64,000 nt of DNA from Deltaproteobacteria bacterium (GCA_016182965.1 JACPFM010000195.1:62001-126000), one strand, 5' to 3'; positions 8,370 to 20,732 are shown, numbered from the stretch's first letter. Notes: generated from the letters alone by a model not told the origin. Program-made: numbers and translations.

Positions 8370-9827
8370 CTACCCGCCGGTTCCCGCGTCACCTCCGCCG
8401 ACGTTGCACGGGCAGAGTGGGCACGACGCGCTCGCCGACGCGCTCAGCGAGGCATCCGGGCCGCCGGTCGCCGACACCGAGTTGGTGAAGGACGCCTGGC
8501 AGGGGTTCGTGCCTCCGTCGTCGACCGCTCCCGGTATGTAGGTGCGGACACCCGCGTCGAAGCACTGCTGTCCGCCGAGGCTCCCGACGTCGTGCACACT
8601 CGCGTCGTGTCCGACCAGCTGATCGGTCACGACCACGTTGTTGACCGTACCGACGCCGCCGTTGCAGACGACCCAGCGGTAGCTGACCTGCGGGACGACC
8701 GCGGTGCCGCCGTCGATGGGGATGGTCGAGAGCGTCGTCCCGAGGCACTCCTTGGTGATGCTCAGGCTGCAGGTCGGGAACTCGCCGACGGCGATGTCCT
8801 TGAGGGTCGCGGTCGGCGACTGGGACGCACGCGTCTCGGCCGCGAAGCTGGACACGCAGTGCAGCCCCGAGAGCTGCGTCGCGTTGATGCCGCCCTCGAC
8901 GAAGCCGAGCGGCGGGATCGTGGGCTCGGTCGCGCTGGTGCCGTCCTTCGACTGGTAGGGCCAGTATGCCCGCACGGAGTTGGTTTTGTTCGTCGCGACG
9001 CACGCCGCGTCCGCGGGGATGGTGCCGGCCGCGGGGTTGCACACGCGCGTGGCGGTCGTCACGATCTCGCCGGTGAGCGCCACCAGCGTACCGGTGCTCC
9101 CGCAGAGGGCCGGGTTGGTGGTACCGCACGACCACTTGAACACCTGGAGGTGGTTCTCCGCGCCGCCCTTGAGGAAGTTGGCGAGGACGAGGAGATCTCC
9201 GTCCAGGTGATGGCCGCTGAACGTGCCGTCCTCCGACTCGCCCGAGTCCGACGGCGTGGGCACGAAGTGGACGTCGTCGCGGAAGAACCAGAAGCCCATC
9301 TGCGCGTCGCCGTCGGTCGCGAAGCGATCGGCGCCGAAGTAGATGATCAGATCGCCGTTCGTGTCGTTGTACGCGGCCGCGTAGGCGTTCACGATGTCGT
9401 CCTTGTCGGGGACGCTGCCCGTGTTGCTCTTCCACTTCCACTTCGACACGTCCTCGGGGTCCTTCGAGCCGCCGCCCGTGAAGATCGTCGTGTTGCTCAG
9501 GCCGTCGGCGAGGCGGGTCACCCGCGTGGCCGACGAGGTCTGCGTGCCGCCCTGAGCGGCCTCGCCGATCGTGTTCTGCCAGTCGTCACCCGGCGTCGAA
9601 CCGTTGATGGTGTTCGCGGGGTCGTCGATCTCGAACAGGTCGCCGATGCCGCCGTCCCCATGGACGGCCTGCCTCGCCTTGTCGGTCGGCGGCTCCGGCG
9701 CTTGTTGCTTGGTCGAGGTGCCGCCCTGCTGGCCGCACGCGACTCCCACTGCACCCGCGGCCAACAGCGGAACGCTGAGTAGCGCGATCTGCAACGCCCG
9801 TCGGGGCGCAGCCTTCCTCCATTCCAT
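8370..9827 (-). CDS. Secreted lipoprotein, acidic, function unknown
   Basis: A 485-residue exported protein. The N-terminus has basic residues, a hydrophobic stretch LLSVPLLAAGAVGVAC and then GQQGG, consistent with a lipoprotein signal with an imperfect lipobox. The mature part is rich in Asp, Gly and Thr. It contains repeated segments of surface beta-sandwich character (NTTIFTGGGSKDPED, DLIIYFGADRFATDG), a late VSYRWVVCNGGVGTVNNVVVTD region that resembles the conserved-repeat DUF11 type, and a Cys-rich end (CPLCPCNVGGG). No catalytic motif was seen. The start ATG has an AAGGGGGG Shine-Dalgarno five bases upstream. It stands alone between a terminator and a divergent spacer. Structural or adhesive surface roles are guesses. 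Confidence 0.8.
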   Translation of the reverse strand: MEWRKAAPRRALQIALLSVPLLAAGAVGVACGQQGGTSTKQQAPEPPTDKARQAVHGDGGIGDLFEIDDPANTINGSTPGDDWQNTIGEAAQGGTQTSSATRVTRLADGLSNTTIFTGGGSKDPEDVSKWKWKSNTGSVPDKDDIVNAYAAAYNDTNGDLIIYFGADRFATDGDAQMGFWFFRDDVHFVPTPSDSGESEDGTFSGHHLDGDLLVLANFLKGGAENHLQVFKWSCGTTNPALCGSTGTLVALTGEIVTTATRVCNPAAGTIPADAACVATNKTNSVRAYWPYQSKDGTSATEPTIPPLGFVEGGINATQLSGLHCVSSFAAETRASQSPTATLKDIAVGEFPTCSLSITKECLGTTLSTIPIDGGTAVVPQVSYRWVVCNGGVGTVNNVVVTDQLVGHDASVHDVGSLGGQQCFDAGVRTYIPGAVDDGGTNPCQASFTNSVSATGGPDASLSASASASCPLCPCNVGGGDAGTGG

Positions 9828-10207
9828 TCGTCCCCCCTTCCGGCCTCTCATGGTCGAGAAGCTCGAACGGGGGGACGGCGTCGCAAGGTACGTTCCCTTG
9901 TAGGAGCAGGTGCGCGGCTCGGTGCGACGACCGAACTGCACACGATCCGCGTCCGACGTGCTCGGCGCGCCTACGTCCGGTGGCCAGGGCTTGGGCAACC
10001 GAGCCGCCGCCGGCCCGAGATCGCGTCGTCGCGAACGACGTCGGCCCACGTTGTCGCGTTCGCAGCGCGGACCTGCCCGATCCGAGCGCGTCCACTGGCG
10101 CGACGCGCAGCCCCTGCCCCTCTGCGGGGGAGGCGCGGGGGAGGGGCAGGGGCGTGGCGATCGCTCACCCGCACGAGGGCCGCGCCCGCTATAGAAATGG
10201 ACACCCC
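9828..10207. promoter_or_regulatory. Divergent spacer with a strong inverted repeat
   Basis: No gene is apparent in this 380-base region between two outward-facing lipoprotein genes, so both promoters should lie here. The prominent structure is a perfect 13-base inverted repeat, GCCCCTGCCCCTC (10110-10122) and GAGGGGCAGGGGC (10141-10153). The 18-base loop is itself G-rich. It lies 55 bases before the lipase-like start codon, so it would fall in the leader mRNA or overlap the promoter. Confidence 0.4.
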
Positions 10208-12118
10208 ATGCGGCGGTCCTTTCGCTCTGTCCTGTCCACCTGCGCGGCCCTGGTCCTCCTGCAGGTCCCCTTCGCCGGCTGTTCGTCCGAGCCGAGCTAC
10301 ACCGCGCCCGATCGCCTCGCCGGCGAGCGCGCGCCGCGCACCGCGAAGTGCGACGACGAGGTCGATCCGACCGGGTGCTTGTTGCCGTGGCCGTCGAGCG
10401 TCTTCACGAGGCGCGATCCGAGCTCGCCCACGGGCGTGCGCCTGTCCGTCGATCTCACCTCGCTCGGGCCCGAGGACGACGCCACCTGGCTCAACCGCGC
10501 GGACGGGTTCTCCCGCCTGACGCCGATCGTCACCGCCTTCGACACGGAGCTCGACGCGTCGGCCCCCGACGCGATTCGATTGTTCCTCGCCGAGCCGGGG
10601 CGTGCGCACGAGGGCGAGGCCGTGCCGCTGCGCGTGTCGACGTTCCCGAGCTCCGACGAGGCGCCGCGTACGCTCCTCGTCGCCACGCCCAAGCGTCTGC
10701 TGGAGCCGAACGCGGAGTACCTCGTGGTCGTCACCGACGCGCTGCGCGCGAAAGGCGGCGGCGCGATCGCGCCGGAGCGGCCTTCGCGCGTGTCGCTCGG
10801 ACTCGAGAAGGCGTCGTCGCAGCCCGACGCAGATCTCCACGGTCATCATGCTCCCGCGCGCGCGCTGCTCCGCAAGGCCGGCGTCGATGCGAGCCGCGTG
10901 TTGCGCATGTGGACCTTCACCACGCGCTCGGTCGACGACGGCACGCGCCGTCTCCGCGCGATGCTCGCCGCGTCGCGTGCGGCCGTCTCCGCGGGGCGCA
11001 CGAAGGCGATCATCGACAAGGTGAAGCCGGGCAGCGGCTCGGTCGCCCTCGACATCGAAGGTCGCCTCGGCGGGCTCCCGGCGTTCGCTTCGGCGTCCGG
11101 CATCGAGCTCGACGCAGAGGGGCTGCCGGTCGAGAGCGGCACACGCGACGCGCCCTTCCGCGTCGCCCTCCCGAAGGGCTCCGGCGACTACCGCTTCGTC
11201 ATGTACGGCCACGGCACCGGCGGCGAGTTCCGCGACACCGCCTTCGACGAGGAGCTCGCGAAGGAGGGCATCGCGAAGGTGGGCATCCAGTTCCACGGCT
11301 GGACCACCGACGAGGCGCTCGCGACCTTCCTCAACTTGAAGAAGATGTTCACGGGCACGCAGCAGTCGAGCGCGTGGCTGATGCAGGCGGTCGCCGACGG
11401 GGCGGCGATCCAGGCCGCGATGACCGGTGCGATCGGCGAAGCGCTCGCCGCGGCGACCCTCGGCGGCGCGGCGAACCCCGCGGCCGGACGGAAGCCGGAC
11501 GGCTCCATCGCCGTCTGGGCCGGCGGCTCGCTCGGCGGCACCATGGGCCTCGTGTTCACCGCCGCCTCGCCGGAGATCCGCGCGGCGGTGCTCAACGTCC
11601 CCGGCGCCGGTTGGACCCATTTCATTCCGGAGTCGGTCCTCTACCCGAAGATCAAACCGTTCATCGTCGGCGGGTACGGCTACGATCTCGGCGTCCTCCA
11701 GGCGATGTTCATGAACCAGAGCAACTGGGACGACATCGACGGCGGCATCTGGAAGGAGGCGCTCGCCGATCGCAAGGTCACCTTCCTCGTGCAGGAGAGC
11801 ATCGGCGACACGGTGCTCCCCAACGTCGGCACCGAGAACGTCGCCCGCACCACCGGCTCCGTGCAGCTCGGCTCCGTGCTCGCGCCCATCGAGGGCGTCG
11901 GCACCACGGCCGAGGCCGAAGACCTCAGCGCGCTCACGCAGTACAAGGTCCCCCCGGCCTCGGACTACGACGTGCACGGCTTCGCAGCGAAGGACACGCC
12001 TGCCGGCATCGCAGCGCGCGATCAGATTCGCGCGTTCGTCGCCTCGGTCTTCGCCGGCAAGCCGCGCATCGTCGTCCCACCGGGATGCGCCGGCGGGAGC
12101 TGCGATTTCTCCAAGTGA
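10208..12118 (+). CDS. Lipase-like alpha/beta hydrolase lipoprotein
   Basis: A 636-residue exported protein with a clean lipobox (VLLQVPFAGC, mature Cys then SSEPSY). Residues from about 40 show the CLLPWPSSVFT motif seen at the start of the Pla-1/cef and VolA-like extracellular lipases. The C-terminal half has the alpha/beta-hydrolase elements: oxyanion segment YGHGTGGEF and nucleophile elbow GGSLGG (GxSxG). The rest of the catalytic triad (acid and histidine) cannot be fixed by eye; DYDVHG near the C-terminus may hold the histidine. It probably cleaves lipid esters at the cell surface; the substrate is unknown. ATG 10208 gives the correct signal peptide, and no good Shine-Dalgarno is visible. 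A gene remnant and the convergent PNGase-like gene follow. Confidence 0.72.
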   Translation: MRRSFRSVLSTCAALVLLQVPFAGCSSEPSYTAPDRLAGERAPRTAKCDDEVDPTGCLLPWPSSVFTRRDPSSPTGVRLSVDLTSLGPEDDATWLNRADGFSRLTPIVTAFDTELDASAPDAIRLFLAEPGRAHEGEAVPLRVSTFPSSDEAPRTLLVATPKRLLEPNAEYLVVVTDALRAKGGGAIAPERPSRVSLGLEKASSQPDADLHGHHAPARALLRKAGVDASRVLRMWTFTTRSVDDGTRRLRAMLAASRAAVSAGRTKAIIDKVKPGSGSVALDIEGRLGGLPAFASASGIELDAEGLPVESGTRDAPFRVALPKGSGDYRFVMYGHGTGGEFRDTAFDEELAKEGIAKVGIQFHGWTTDEALATFLNLKKMFTGTQQSSAWLMQAVADGAAIQAAMTGAIGEALAAATLGGAANPAAGRKPDGSIAVWAGGSLGGTMGLVFTAASPEIRAAVLNVPGAGWTHFIPESVLYPKIKPFIVGGYGYDLGVLQAMFMNQSNWDDIDGGIWKEALADRKVTFLVQESIGDTVLPNVGTENVARTTGSVQLGSVLAPIEGVGTTAEAEDLSALTQYKVPPASDYDVHGFAAKDTPAGIAARDQIRAFVASVFAGKPRIVVPPGCAGGSCDFSK

Positions 12119-12174
12119 GCGCGACGATCCTCGCGCATCGAGTACCGTCTCCCGGCCTGCGTTACGTTCGCGGC

Positions 12175-12369
12175 ATGCGGGCCCTCTGGGTGATCCTGCC
12201 GATCGTCGCGCTCTCGGCGAACGCGCGCGCGAGCGAGTGCGGCAGCATGGGGTCGGGGAGCCCCGTCAACCCGGTCAACGCCAGAGCACGAGGTAGGCGT
12301 TCATATGCACGTTGCCGTAGGCGCTGCCCGCCGCGGGGGCGCTCGTGCCGATCAACGCCTCGTAGCTGA
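12175..12369 (+). pseudogene. Truncated gene start: signal peptide plus a few mature residues
   Basis: A 64-codon frame opens with MRALWVILPIVALSANARA, a convincing Sec signal with an A-x-A cleavage site, followed by SECGSMGSGSPVNPVN. After that it runs antisense into the 3-prime end of the PNGase-like gene (stop at 12275) and becomes Arg-rich nonsense. Up to about 12285 the frame uses G or C at almost every third position, as real genes here do. The simplest reading is that the 5-prime end of a secreted-protein gene survives and the body has been lost by deletion. It could instead be a very small secreted peptide. Confidence 0.4.
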
Positions 12370-13930
12370 ACGTGTTGTCGCCGCCGAGGACGGCGTCCTT
12401 GGTGACGTCGGCGAGGAAGGGGCGCACGTCGAGGCCGGGGCACCAGCCGCCGCGGCCGAAGTACCAGGTGCCGTGCTGGTTCGGGACCACGCCCTCCTCG
12501 ACGCGCTTGCGGCAGCCGTCGTTCGACTTCGCCATCGGGAACTCGAGCGAGCGCCTCGTGCCGCCGTTGAGCGTGAAGTGGTGCGTGTGGTTGCAGAACT
12601 CGGCGCACTGATCGGTCTCGGAGCCGTGACCGGTGATCAGCGCGTAGAGCTCCGCCTTCTTGGTGCCGGTCGGGACGTCGACCTTCACCGGCGGGTGGGC
12701 GGCTCCGTACTTGTCGTTCAGCGCGCCGCCCTCGAAGAGGCGGACGGCGCTCACCGGGCGCATTCCCTTGCCCGTGTTCGACAGACGCAGCGAGAGCGAC
12801 GCGACGTAGTTGGCGGGCCGCGGGTCCCATTGCTTCGACGCGTACCAGCGCAGCGTCTTGCGGCCGCCGCCCTTCAGGAACGCGAGCATCCCGCTGATGT
12901 CGGTGACCCAACGCCCCTCGCGCCAGTAGGTGGTGATCCAGCGCGCGAGCTCGACGTCGCACGCGGGCTTCCCGCCGTCGGACGGGGCGTCGCCGCAGAG
13001 ACGCAGATCGGAGATGTAGTCCCATGCGCCGCACTCGCCGTCGCGGTGGTTGACGCAGTTCATCGTCAGGTCGACCTCGAGCGTGTCGAAGGTCGCCATG
13101 GTGGCCTCGTCGGGGAGCTCCACCTCCTTGTAGACGTCCTCGACCACCACCTCGTCCCTCATCATCGGGACGATCGTCGCCTTCACGGACGCGAGCTTCG
13201 CCTCGCGCGCGCGCTCGAACTCCCAGTAGAGCGGCTCCTGCGCAGCGAACGAGAGATCCGGCGTGATGCCGGCGCTGCCGCCGAGGCGACCGAGCATGCC
13301 GACCTCCCGCACGTGCTGGGTGCGATCGACGCCGAAGTGGATGCGGTCGTAGCGCTCATAGGGGAGCTTCGCCTTGGTGCGCTCGCGGAAGACGTCGCCG
13401 AGCCAGCCCTCGAGCTCGTCGGCGCGCGTGGTCACGAAGTGGACGCGCGCGGCCCAATGCTCGTCGAGGATCGGCGCGGCCGCCGCGACGAACGCATCGA
13501 AGGTGGCGCGATCGTCGCGGTAGAGGAAGAACCAGTGCATGTTCTTCGGCGACTGCGCGAGCAGCTTCTGCAGCGACAGGGGCTTGAACAGCGACTTGGA
13601 GTACGCGTTGGTCGACTGATACGCGACGAACACGTAGTGGTCCTCGCCGTCGAACTTCTCCTCGAACGACCAATCACCCGCGGTGGTCGGCGCGACGAAC
13701 GGTCCGGCCACGCTGCGCGGCGTCGTGCCGTACGGTCCCCTCTTGAACGGGGACGGCGCATCGACCGCGACGTCGTCATTGGCGTCACTGACGTCACTGA
13801 CGTCACTGACGTCGGCGGCGGCCTGCGTCGCCTCCTCGCGTGAGCAACCCCCGACGAATGGGACGAGGACGAACGGGAGGAGGACGAACGGGAGGAGGGC
13901 GAAGGGGAGGTGGGCGAGGCGCGCGCGCAT
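12275..13930 (-). CDS. PNGase F-like secreted lipoprotein
   Basis: A 551-residue lipoprotein (signal with repeated PF[VA]L units ending VPFVGGC). The C-terminal half resembles the paired beta-sandwich domains of peptide-N-glycosidase F: MNCVNHRDGECGAWDY followed by ELARWITTYWREGRW, then CAEFCNHTHHFTLNGG and GTWYFGRGGWCPG. PNGase F enzymes remove N-linked glycans from glycoproteins by cleaving the Asn-glycan amide. The N-terminal half (about residues 60-270) is an additional domain not recognised. Whether the PNGase catalytic acids (Asp60, Glu118 and Glu206 in the Flavobacterium enzyme) are kept needs an alignment. A Cys-rich, metal- or disulfide-stabilised fold is likely. The esterase gene lies 119 bases upstream on the same strand. 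The start could also be ATG at 13942. Confidence 0.75.
   Translation of the reverse strand: MRARLAHLPFALLPFVLLPFVLVPFVGGCSREEATQAAADVSDVSDVSDANDDVAVDAPSPFKRGPYGTTPRSVAGPFVAPTTAGDWSFEEKFDGEDHYVFVAYQSTNAYSKSLFKPLSLQKLLAQSPKNMHWFFLYRDDRATFDAFVAAAAPILDEHWAARVHFVTTRADELEGWLGDVFRERTKAKLPYERYDRIHFGVDRTQHVREVGMLGRLGGSAGITPDLSFAAQEPLYWEFERAREAKLASVKATIVPMMRDEVVVEDVYKEVELPDEATMATFDTLEVDLTMNCVNHRDGECGAWDYISDLRLCGDAPSDGGKPACDVELARWITTYWREGRWVTDISGMLAFLKGGGRKTLRWYASKQWDPRPANYVASLSLRLSNTGKGMRPVSAVRLFEGGALNDKYGAAHPPVKVDVPTGTKKAELYALITGHGSETDQCAEFCNHTHHFTLNGGTRRSLEFPMAKSNDGCRKRVEEGVVPNQHGTWYFGRGGWCPGLDVRPFLADVTKDAVLGGDNTFSYEALIGTSAPAAGSAYGNVHMNAYLVLWR
13784..13810. repeat. Three tandem 9-bp units GTCACTGAC in a coding linker
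   Basis: Perfect triplicate of a nine-base unit encoding Ser-Asp-Val repeats just after the lipobox of the PNGase-like lipoprotein. A few dozen bases further toward the start codon, the signal peptide itself contains degenerate repeats encoding PFVLL units. Both look like slippage-generated in-frame repeats. Confidence 0.85.
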
Positions 13931-14049
13931 GGCGGCCCACATCGTGACACGTCCGGCGCGCCAGGCCGCGCAATCAGGCGCTCCGCCGGCGCATCCCGTT
14001 GATCCGGAGCAGGGACCGCGACCGCGCGCCGCCGGCGGGTCGGCCAGGA

Positions 14050-15000
14050 TCACTGCGAGCGGAGGTTCGACCAGTGGAACGAGAGGTGACGCGGCAGCAG
14101 GGCGCGCCACAGCGGCCAGTCGTGGTCGCCCGGCGCATCGATCCACGCGCTCTCGACGCCGTGCGCGCCGAGCGTGTGGTGGACGGCGCGGCAGGTGTCG
14201 AGGTGCGGCTCGCCGTGGCCGGCCGACACGAGATGGCGCTGCTCGCGCATCGCGGGAGCGCAGGCGGCGATCGCGTCGAACGATCGCGCATCGTGGGAGC
14301 CGCTCATGCTGCCGATCGAGCGGAACACCTCCGGACGCGAGGCCGCGACGAGCGTCGAGGTGAAGCCGCCGGTGGACAGGCCGTCGAGCGCCCGATGGCG
14401 TGCGTCGGCGAGCGTGGGGAACTCGAAGTCGACGTGGCCGACCACGTCGCGCGCGAGGTAGTCGGCGACGCGCCCGTCGGCGCGGAAGAAGCCGCCGTTC
14501 TCGTACGGCATCACCACGATCATCTCGCCGATCGAGCCGTCGTCTCGGAGGCGATCGAGCGCGTCGGCGATCGCGCCCTTCTCGAGCCAGGTGCGCTCCC
14601 AGTCGAGGACGCCGTGGAGCAGATAGAGGGTCGGGAAGCGCTTGCCCGAGGTGTGGCCGGGCGGCAGGTACACCACGTAGCCGCGACGCTCGCCGAGCGC
14701 GGGCGAATGGAACTCGAGGTGGTGCACCGAGCCCCGGGCCGAGGTGAGGACGGAGTTGTCGCCGCCTGCCCGCAGCAGGTTCACCGGGTCGGGCGTCCAG
14801 CGCCCGTCGATGACGAACTTGTACTCGTGCTCGCCGTGGCCGACCGGGTGTTCGAAGAACCACCCCTCGTGGGTGCGGAGCATCGGGCGGCCCGGCGTCT
14901 GCCAGCCGAGGAACGAGCCGGTGACGCGGACGTCGTGAGCGTTCGGGGCGTGGACGAAGAGACGAGCGGTGCCGTCGGCGCGCACGTGACTGAACTGCAT
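14050..15000 (-). CDS. Esterase family protein with N-terminal CBM48/AMPK-like domain
   Basis: A 316-residue protein without a clear signal peptide. Residues 10-90 form an early-set sandwich domain (RLFVHAPNAHDVRVTGSF, then EHEYKFVIDGRWTPDP) like the glycogen-binding/CBM48 module. Residues about 105-310 are a PF00756-type esterase: RGYVVYLPPG, LYLLHGVLDWE, the nucleophile GLSTGGF (Ser near 210) and a late GDHDW histidine (near 293). Relatives include enterochelin esterases, feruloyl esterases and mycolyltransferases; the true substrate is not evident. It starts 55 bases after the MopE-type gene stop and precedes the PNGase-like gene on the same strand. A shared role in breaking down external glycoconjugates is possible but unproved. 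Confidence 0.8.
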   Translation of the reverse strand: MQFSHVRADGTARLFVHAPNAHDVRVTGSFLGWQTPGRPMLRTHEGWFFEHPVGHGEHEYKFVIDGRWTPDPVNLLRAGGDNSVLTSARGSVHHLEFHSPALGERRGYVVYLPPGHTSGKRFPTLYLLHGVLDWERTWLEKGAIADALDRLRDDGSIGEMIVVMPYENGGFFRADGRVADYLARDVVGHVDFEFPTLADARHRALDGLSTGGFTSTLVAASRPEVFRSIGSMSGSHDARSFDAIAACAPAMREQRHLVSAGHGEPHLDTCRAVHHTLGAHGVESAWIDAPGDHDWPLWRALLPRHLSFHWSNLRSQ

Positions 15001-15055
15001 GTGCTGCTGGTATCACGAGCGGTCGAGGGCTTCACGTGCCCGAGCGGGACGCGGC

Positions 15056-18463
<3,408 letters not shown>

Positions 18464-18657
18464 TCACGTGGCTCCTTGCGTCTGACAGACGAACCGGACG
18501 CTTTGGTCGAGTCTATCAAGCTCGACGCTGCGGCCAAGTCGAGTCCGCGCGAAAGGCGCTGCACGCACATCGGCATTCGTTGCCTCACCGCTCGCTACCT
18601 CGGCGTCGGCGCGTCTCGCCTTGCGACGAGAGGTCACGCCCACGAGGGCGCGCCGCG

Positions 18658-19755
18658 TCAACGAACGCGCGTCGTGCAGCCGAAGATCACGTCGACCTTC
18701 GTGCCGGGATTCTCGCGCGCGGCCTTGCAGGCGTCGCCGCAGAGCAGGATCTTCGTGCCGTCGGCGCTGTACTGCCAGCCGTTCGCGCCTCCGTCGCACG
18801 GCTTGGAGTTGTCCTGGAAGAGATCGGTCGGAGCGCCACCGGGGGGCGTGTAGGAGACGTTGACCTTGTTCCGATCGAGGGTCTCTCCCGCCGCCGGCTT
18901 CGGGATGGGCAGCCGGCAGACCACCTTCGTCACGAGCTCCGTGCCCATCTCGAGGAAGATGGGACCGTAGTCGGTCGCGCAGATCGGGAAATAGCGGCCG
19001 CCGGTGAGCTTCGTCAGCTCGAGGTACTCGGTTCCGACGTCGACGACGTCCGTCGCGCACTTCTTCGTCGGGTCACCGACGCTCGCGCCGATGATCGGAT
19101 AGAAGACGTAGTTCCGATCGGCGGCCTTGCCGAACGCACCGGAACCGCGCTTGAGGATCTCGTTGTCGAAGGTCTGCCAGTAGGGCGCAGGGGGCGGCTG
19201 CGTGGCGTTGTCGTCGGTGATCGGCACGAACGCCTTGACCGCGTTCTGCCGGACGTACTTCGACCAACCGATCAGCGGATCGACGCTGTCGTAGGTGCGG
19301 AGGTACAGCGAGAGCGCGTCGTTCGACATCACCTGCTGCGCCGACCGCTTGAAGCGCGGGAGGTTGTCGCCGCAGCCGTCGGCCCCGAGCGGCGGAGGGA
19401 TGCACACGCCGAACGCGTCGGGCCCCGGCCGCGCGATCATGATCACGCGATAGTCGAGCTTCGTCGCCGCCAGCAGGTCGGCGAGCTTGTTGATGTTCTT
19501 CTTGACCTGGTCGATCTCGGCGTCCATCGACTCCGACTGATCGATCGCGAAGATGAGGTCGACGGGCGGCGCGAACGCCTGGCTCTGGCTCGTCGCGCAC
19601 CCGGCTTCGGCGGGCTCGGTGTCCTCGATCCCGACGTCGAAGCCGCCCGAGGCGTCGTACCCGCTGTCGCCGCTCGGCGGCGTGAGCGGGTCGACGGGGC
19701 GATCGGCGCTGCAGGCCGCGCAAGCGAACAGGACGAAGAAGGTGGGGAGCCGCAT
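18658..19755 (-). CDS. VWA-domain lipoprotein
   Basis: A 365-residue exported protein with a short signal (FVLFACAAC then SADRP). After a linker, a von Willebrand factor A fold starts with LIFAIDQSESM, containing the DxSxS part of a MIDAS metal site. It continues with YRVIMIARPG and a late TKLTGGRYFPICATDYG segment. Myxobacterial proteins of this type are usually annotated as VWA or hypothetical lipoproteins; ligand and partner are unknown. ATG 19755 gives a minimal lipoprotein signal, while GTG 19776 would add seven residues; neither has a clear Shine-Dalgarno. The MopE-type gene lies 194 bases downstream on the same strand. Cysteine pairs in the C-terminal half suggest disulfides. Confidence 0.8.
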   Translation of the reverse strand: MRLPTFFVLFACAACSADRPVDPLTPPSGDSGYDASGGFDVGIEDTEPAEAGCATSQSQAFAPPVDLIFAIDQSESMDAEIDQVKKNINKLADLLAATKLDYRVIMIARPGPDAFGVCIPPPLGADGCGDNLPRFKRSAQQVMSNDALSLYLRTYDSVDPLIGWSKYVRQNAVKAFVPITDDNATQPPPAPYWQTFDNEILKRGSGAFGKAADRNYVFYPIIGASVGDPTKKCATDVVDVGTEYLELTKLTGGRYFPICATDYGPIFLEMGTELVTKVVCRLPIPKPAAGETLDRNKVNVSYTPPGGAPTDLFQDNSKPCDGGANGWQYSADGTKILLCGDACKAARENPGTKVDVIFGCTTRVR

Positions 19756-19832
19756 CGCCGCGATCGAGCATGACACGCCGGCAGGGCCGTCGTCACGCCA
19801 TCTCGCGAAGTGCGCGGAGTCGTCCGGTCACA

Positions 19833-19864
19833 CGCGCGCCTGCGCGTACGAGCGCAGGCGCGCG
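19833..19864. terminator. Hairpin downstream of the cupredoxin gene
   Basis: Perfect 13-base arms (19833-19845 and 19852-19864, CGCGCGCCTGCGC and its complement) around a six-base loop. It sits 11 bases after the minus-strand cupredoxin stop and before the VWA gene, so it likely separates the two units. Confidence 0.7.
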
Positions 19865-19875
19865 CCGGTCCTGCC

Positions 19876-20481
19876 TCACCGTACCGTGATCGTCCCGGTC
19901 ATGCCCTCCGCGCAGTGCGGAACGCAGTGGTAGGGGTACGTGCCCGACGTCGTGAACGTCTGCGAGTAGCTGCCCGACGAGCGCAGGCCGCTGTCGAACC
20001 TACCGTCCGGCGTGCAGGACGCGCCGGACGTGACGGTGTGCCCGGGGCCCTCCCACGTCCACTCGACGGTGTCGCCGACGTTGATCGTCAGCGTCCGCGG
20101 CGAGAAGAAGTTGTTCCCGACCTCCACGCGGTGGGTCATCGTCGTCGGGCCCGTGTCGAGGGGGCCGCCGGTGTCCGGCGTCCCGCCGGCGCCGGTGTCG
20201 GGCGGCTCCGGTGTCCCGCCGGTGCCGGTGTCCGCAGCGCCACCTGCGTCGGCGGCGCCACCTGCGTCGGTCGGGCCGGCGTCAGGCGCACCGGGCCCTT
20301 CACCCTCTTCGCCCTCCTCCTCCGGCGGCGTCTGCTCCGGAGGCGTCTGCTCCGGCGGCGTTTCGGTGCCATTCTGCGCGCCACCGCTTCGCCCCGGCTC
20401 CTCGTGACTCGAGCACGCCGTCTGCGATGCGAACGCGATCGGAACGCATAGCGCGACGATCTTCCAATACATGCTCCTCAT
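19876..20481 (-). CDS. Cupredoxin (plastocyanin/azurin-like) lipoprotein
   Basis: A 201-residue lipoprotein. The signal ends ASQTAC, followed by a long low-complexity linker with PPEQTPPEQT and ADAGGAADAGGA repeats. A C-terminal type I copper domain of about 95 residues follows (VEVGNNFFSPRTLTINVGD). The four expected copper ligands are visible: His in GPGHTV, and Cys, His and Met in YHCVPHCAEGMTG. It should carry single electrons outside the inner membrane; the partner is unknown. GGAGG lies four bases before ATG 20481; the internal ATG at 20472 has worse spacing. It is divergent from the PGAP1-like hydrolase and closed by the hairpin at 19833. Confidence 0.88.
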   Translation of the reverse strand: MRSMYWKIVALCVPIAFASQTACSSHEEPGRSGGAQNGTETPPEQTPPEQTPPEEEGEEGEGPGAPDAGPTDAGGAADAGGAADTGTGGTPEPPDTGAGGTPDTGGPLDTGPTTMTHRVEVGNNFFSPRTLTINVGDTVEWTWEGPGHTVTSGASCTPDGRFDSGLRSSGSYSQTFTTSGTYPYHCVPHCAEGMTGTITVR

Positions 20482-20732
20482 CTCGCCTCCTCCTTCAGCC
20501 ACGTCGGCCCTGTGGCTGCGATCTCTTGCCAGCGGCGTGCGCCGCACGGCTCGGCTCCCAAGGCGCGGCCGAGCGCCTCCCAAGCCGGCAGGTGCGCGCC
20601 CGAAACCCGCTCAGGTGTGCCCGAGAACGCGAGTCTTCCACCACGCAGACGTACGCGATTGCGACGCGACACGACGACGCGCCGTCCAGCGCGGAGCGCG
20701 CGGCGGGCCCCGTTCCGGACTACGCTGCCATC

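Noticed and set aside
13784-13815. TGACGTCA-like repeats resembling operator boxes
   Set aside because: They lie inside a coding region as in-frame Ser-Asp-Val repeats, so an operator role is not needed to explain them.
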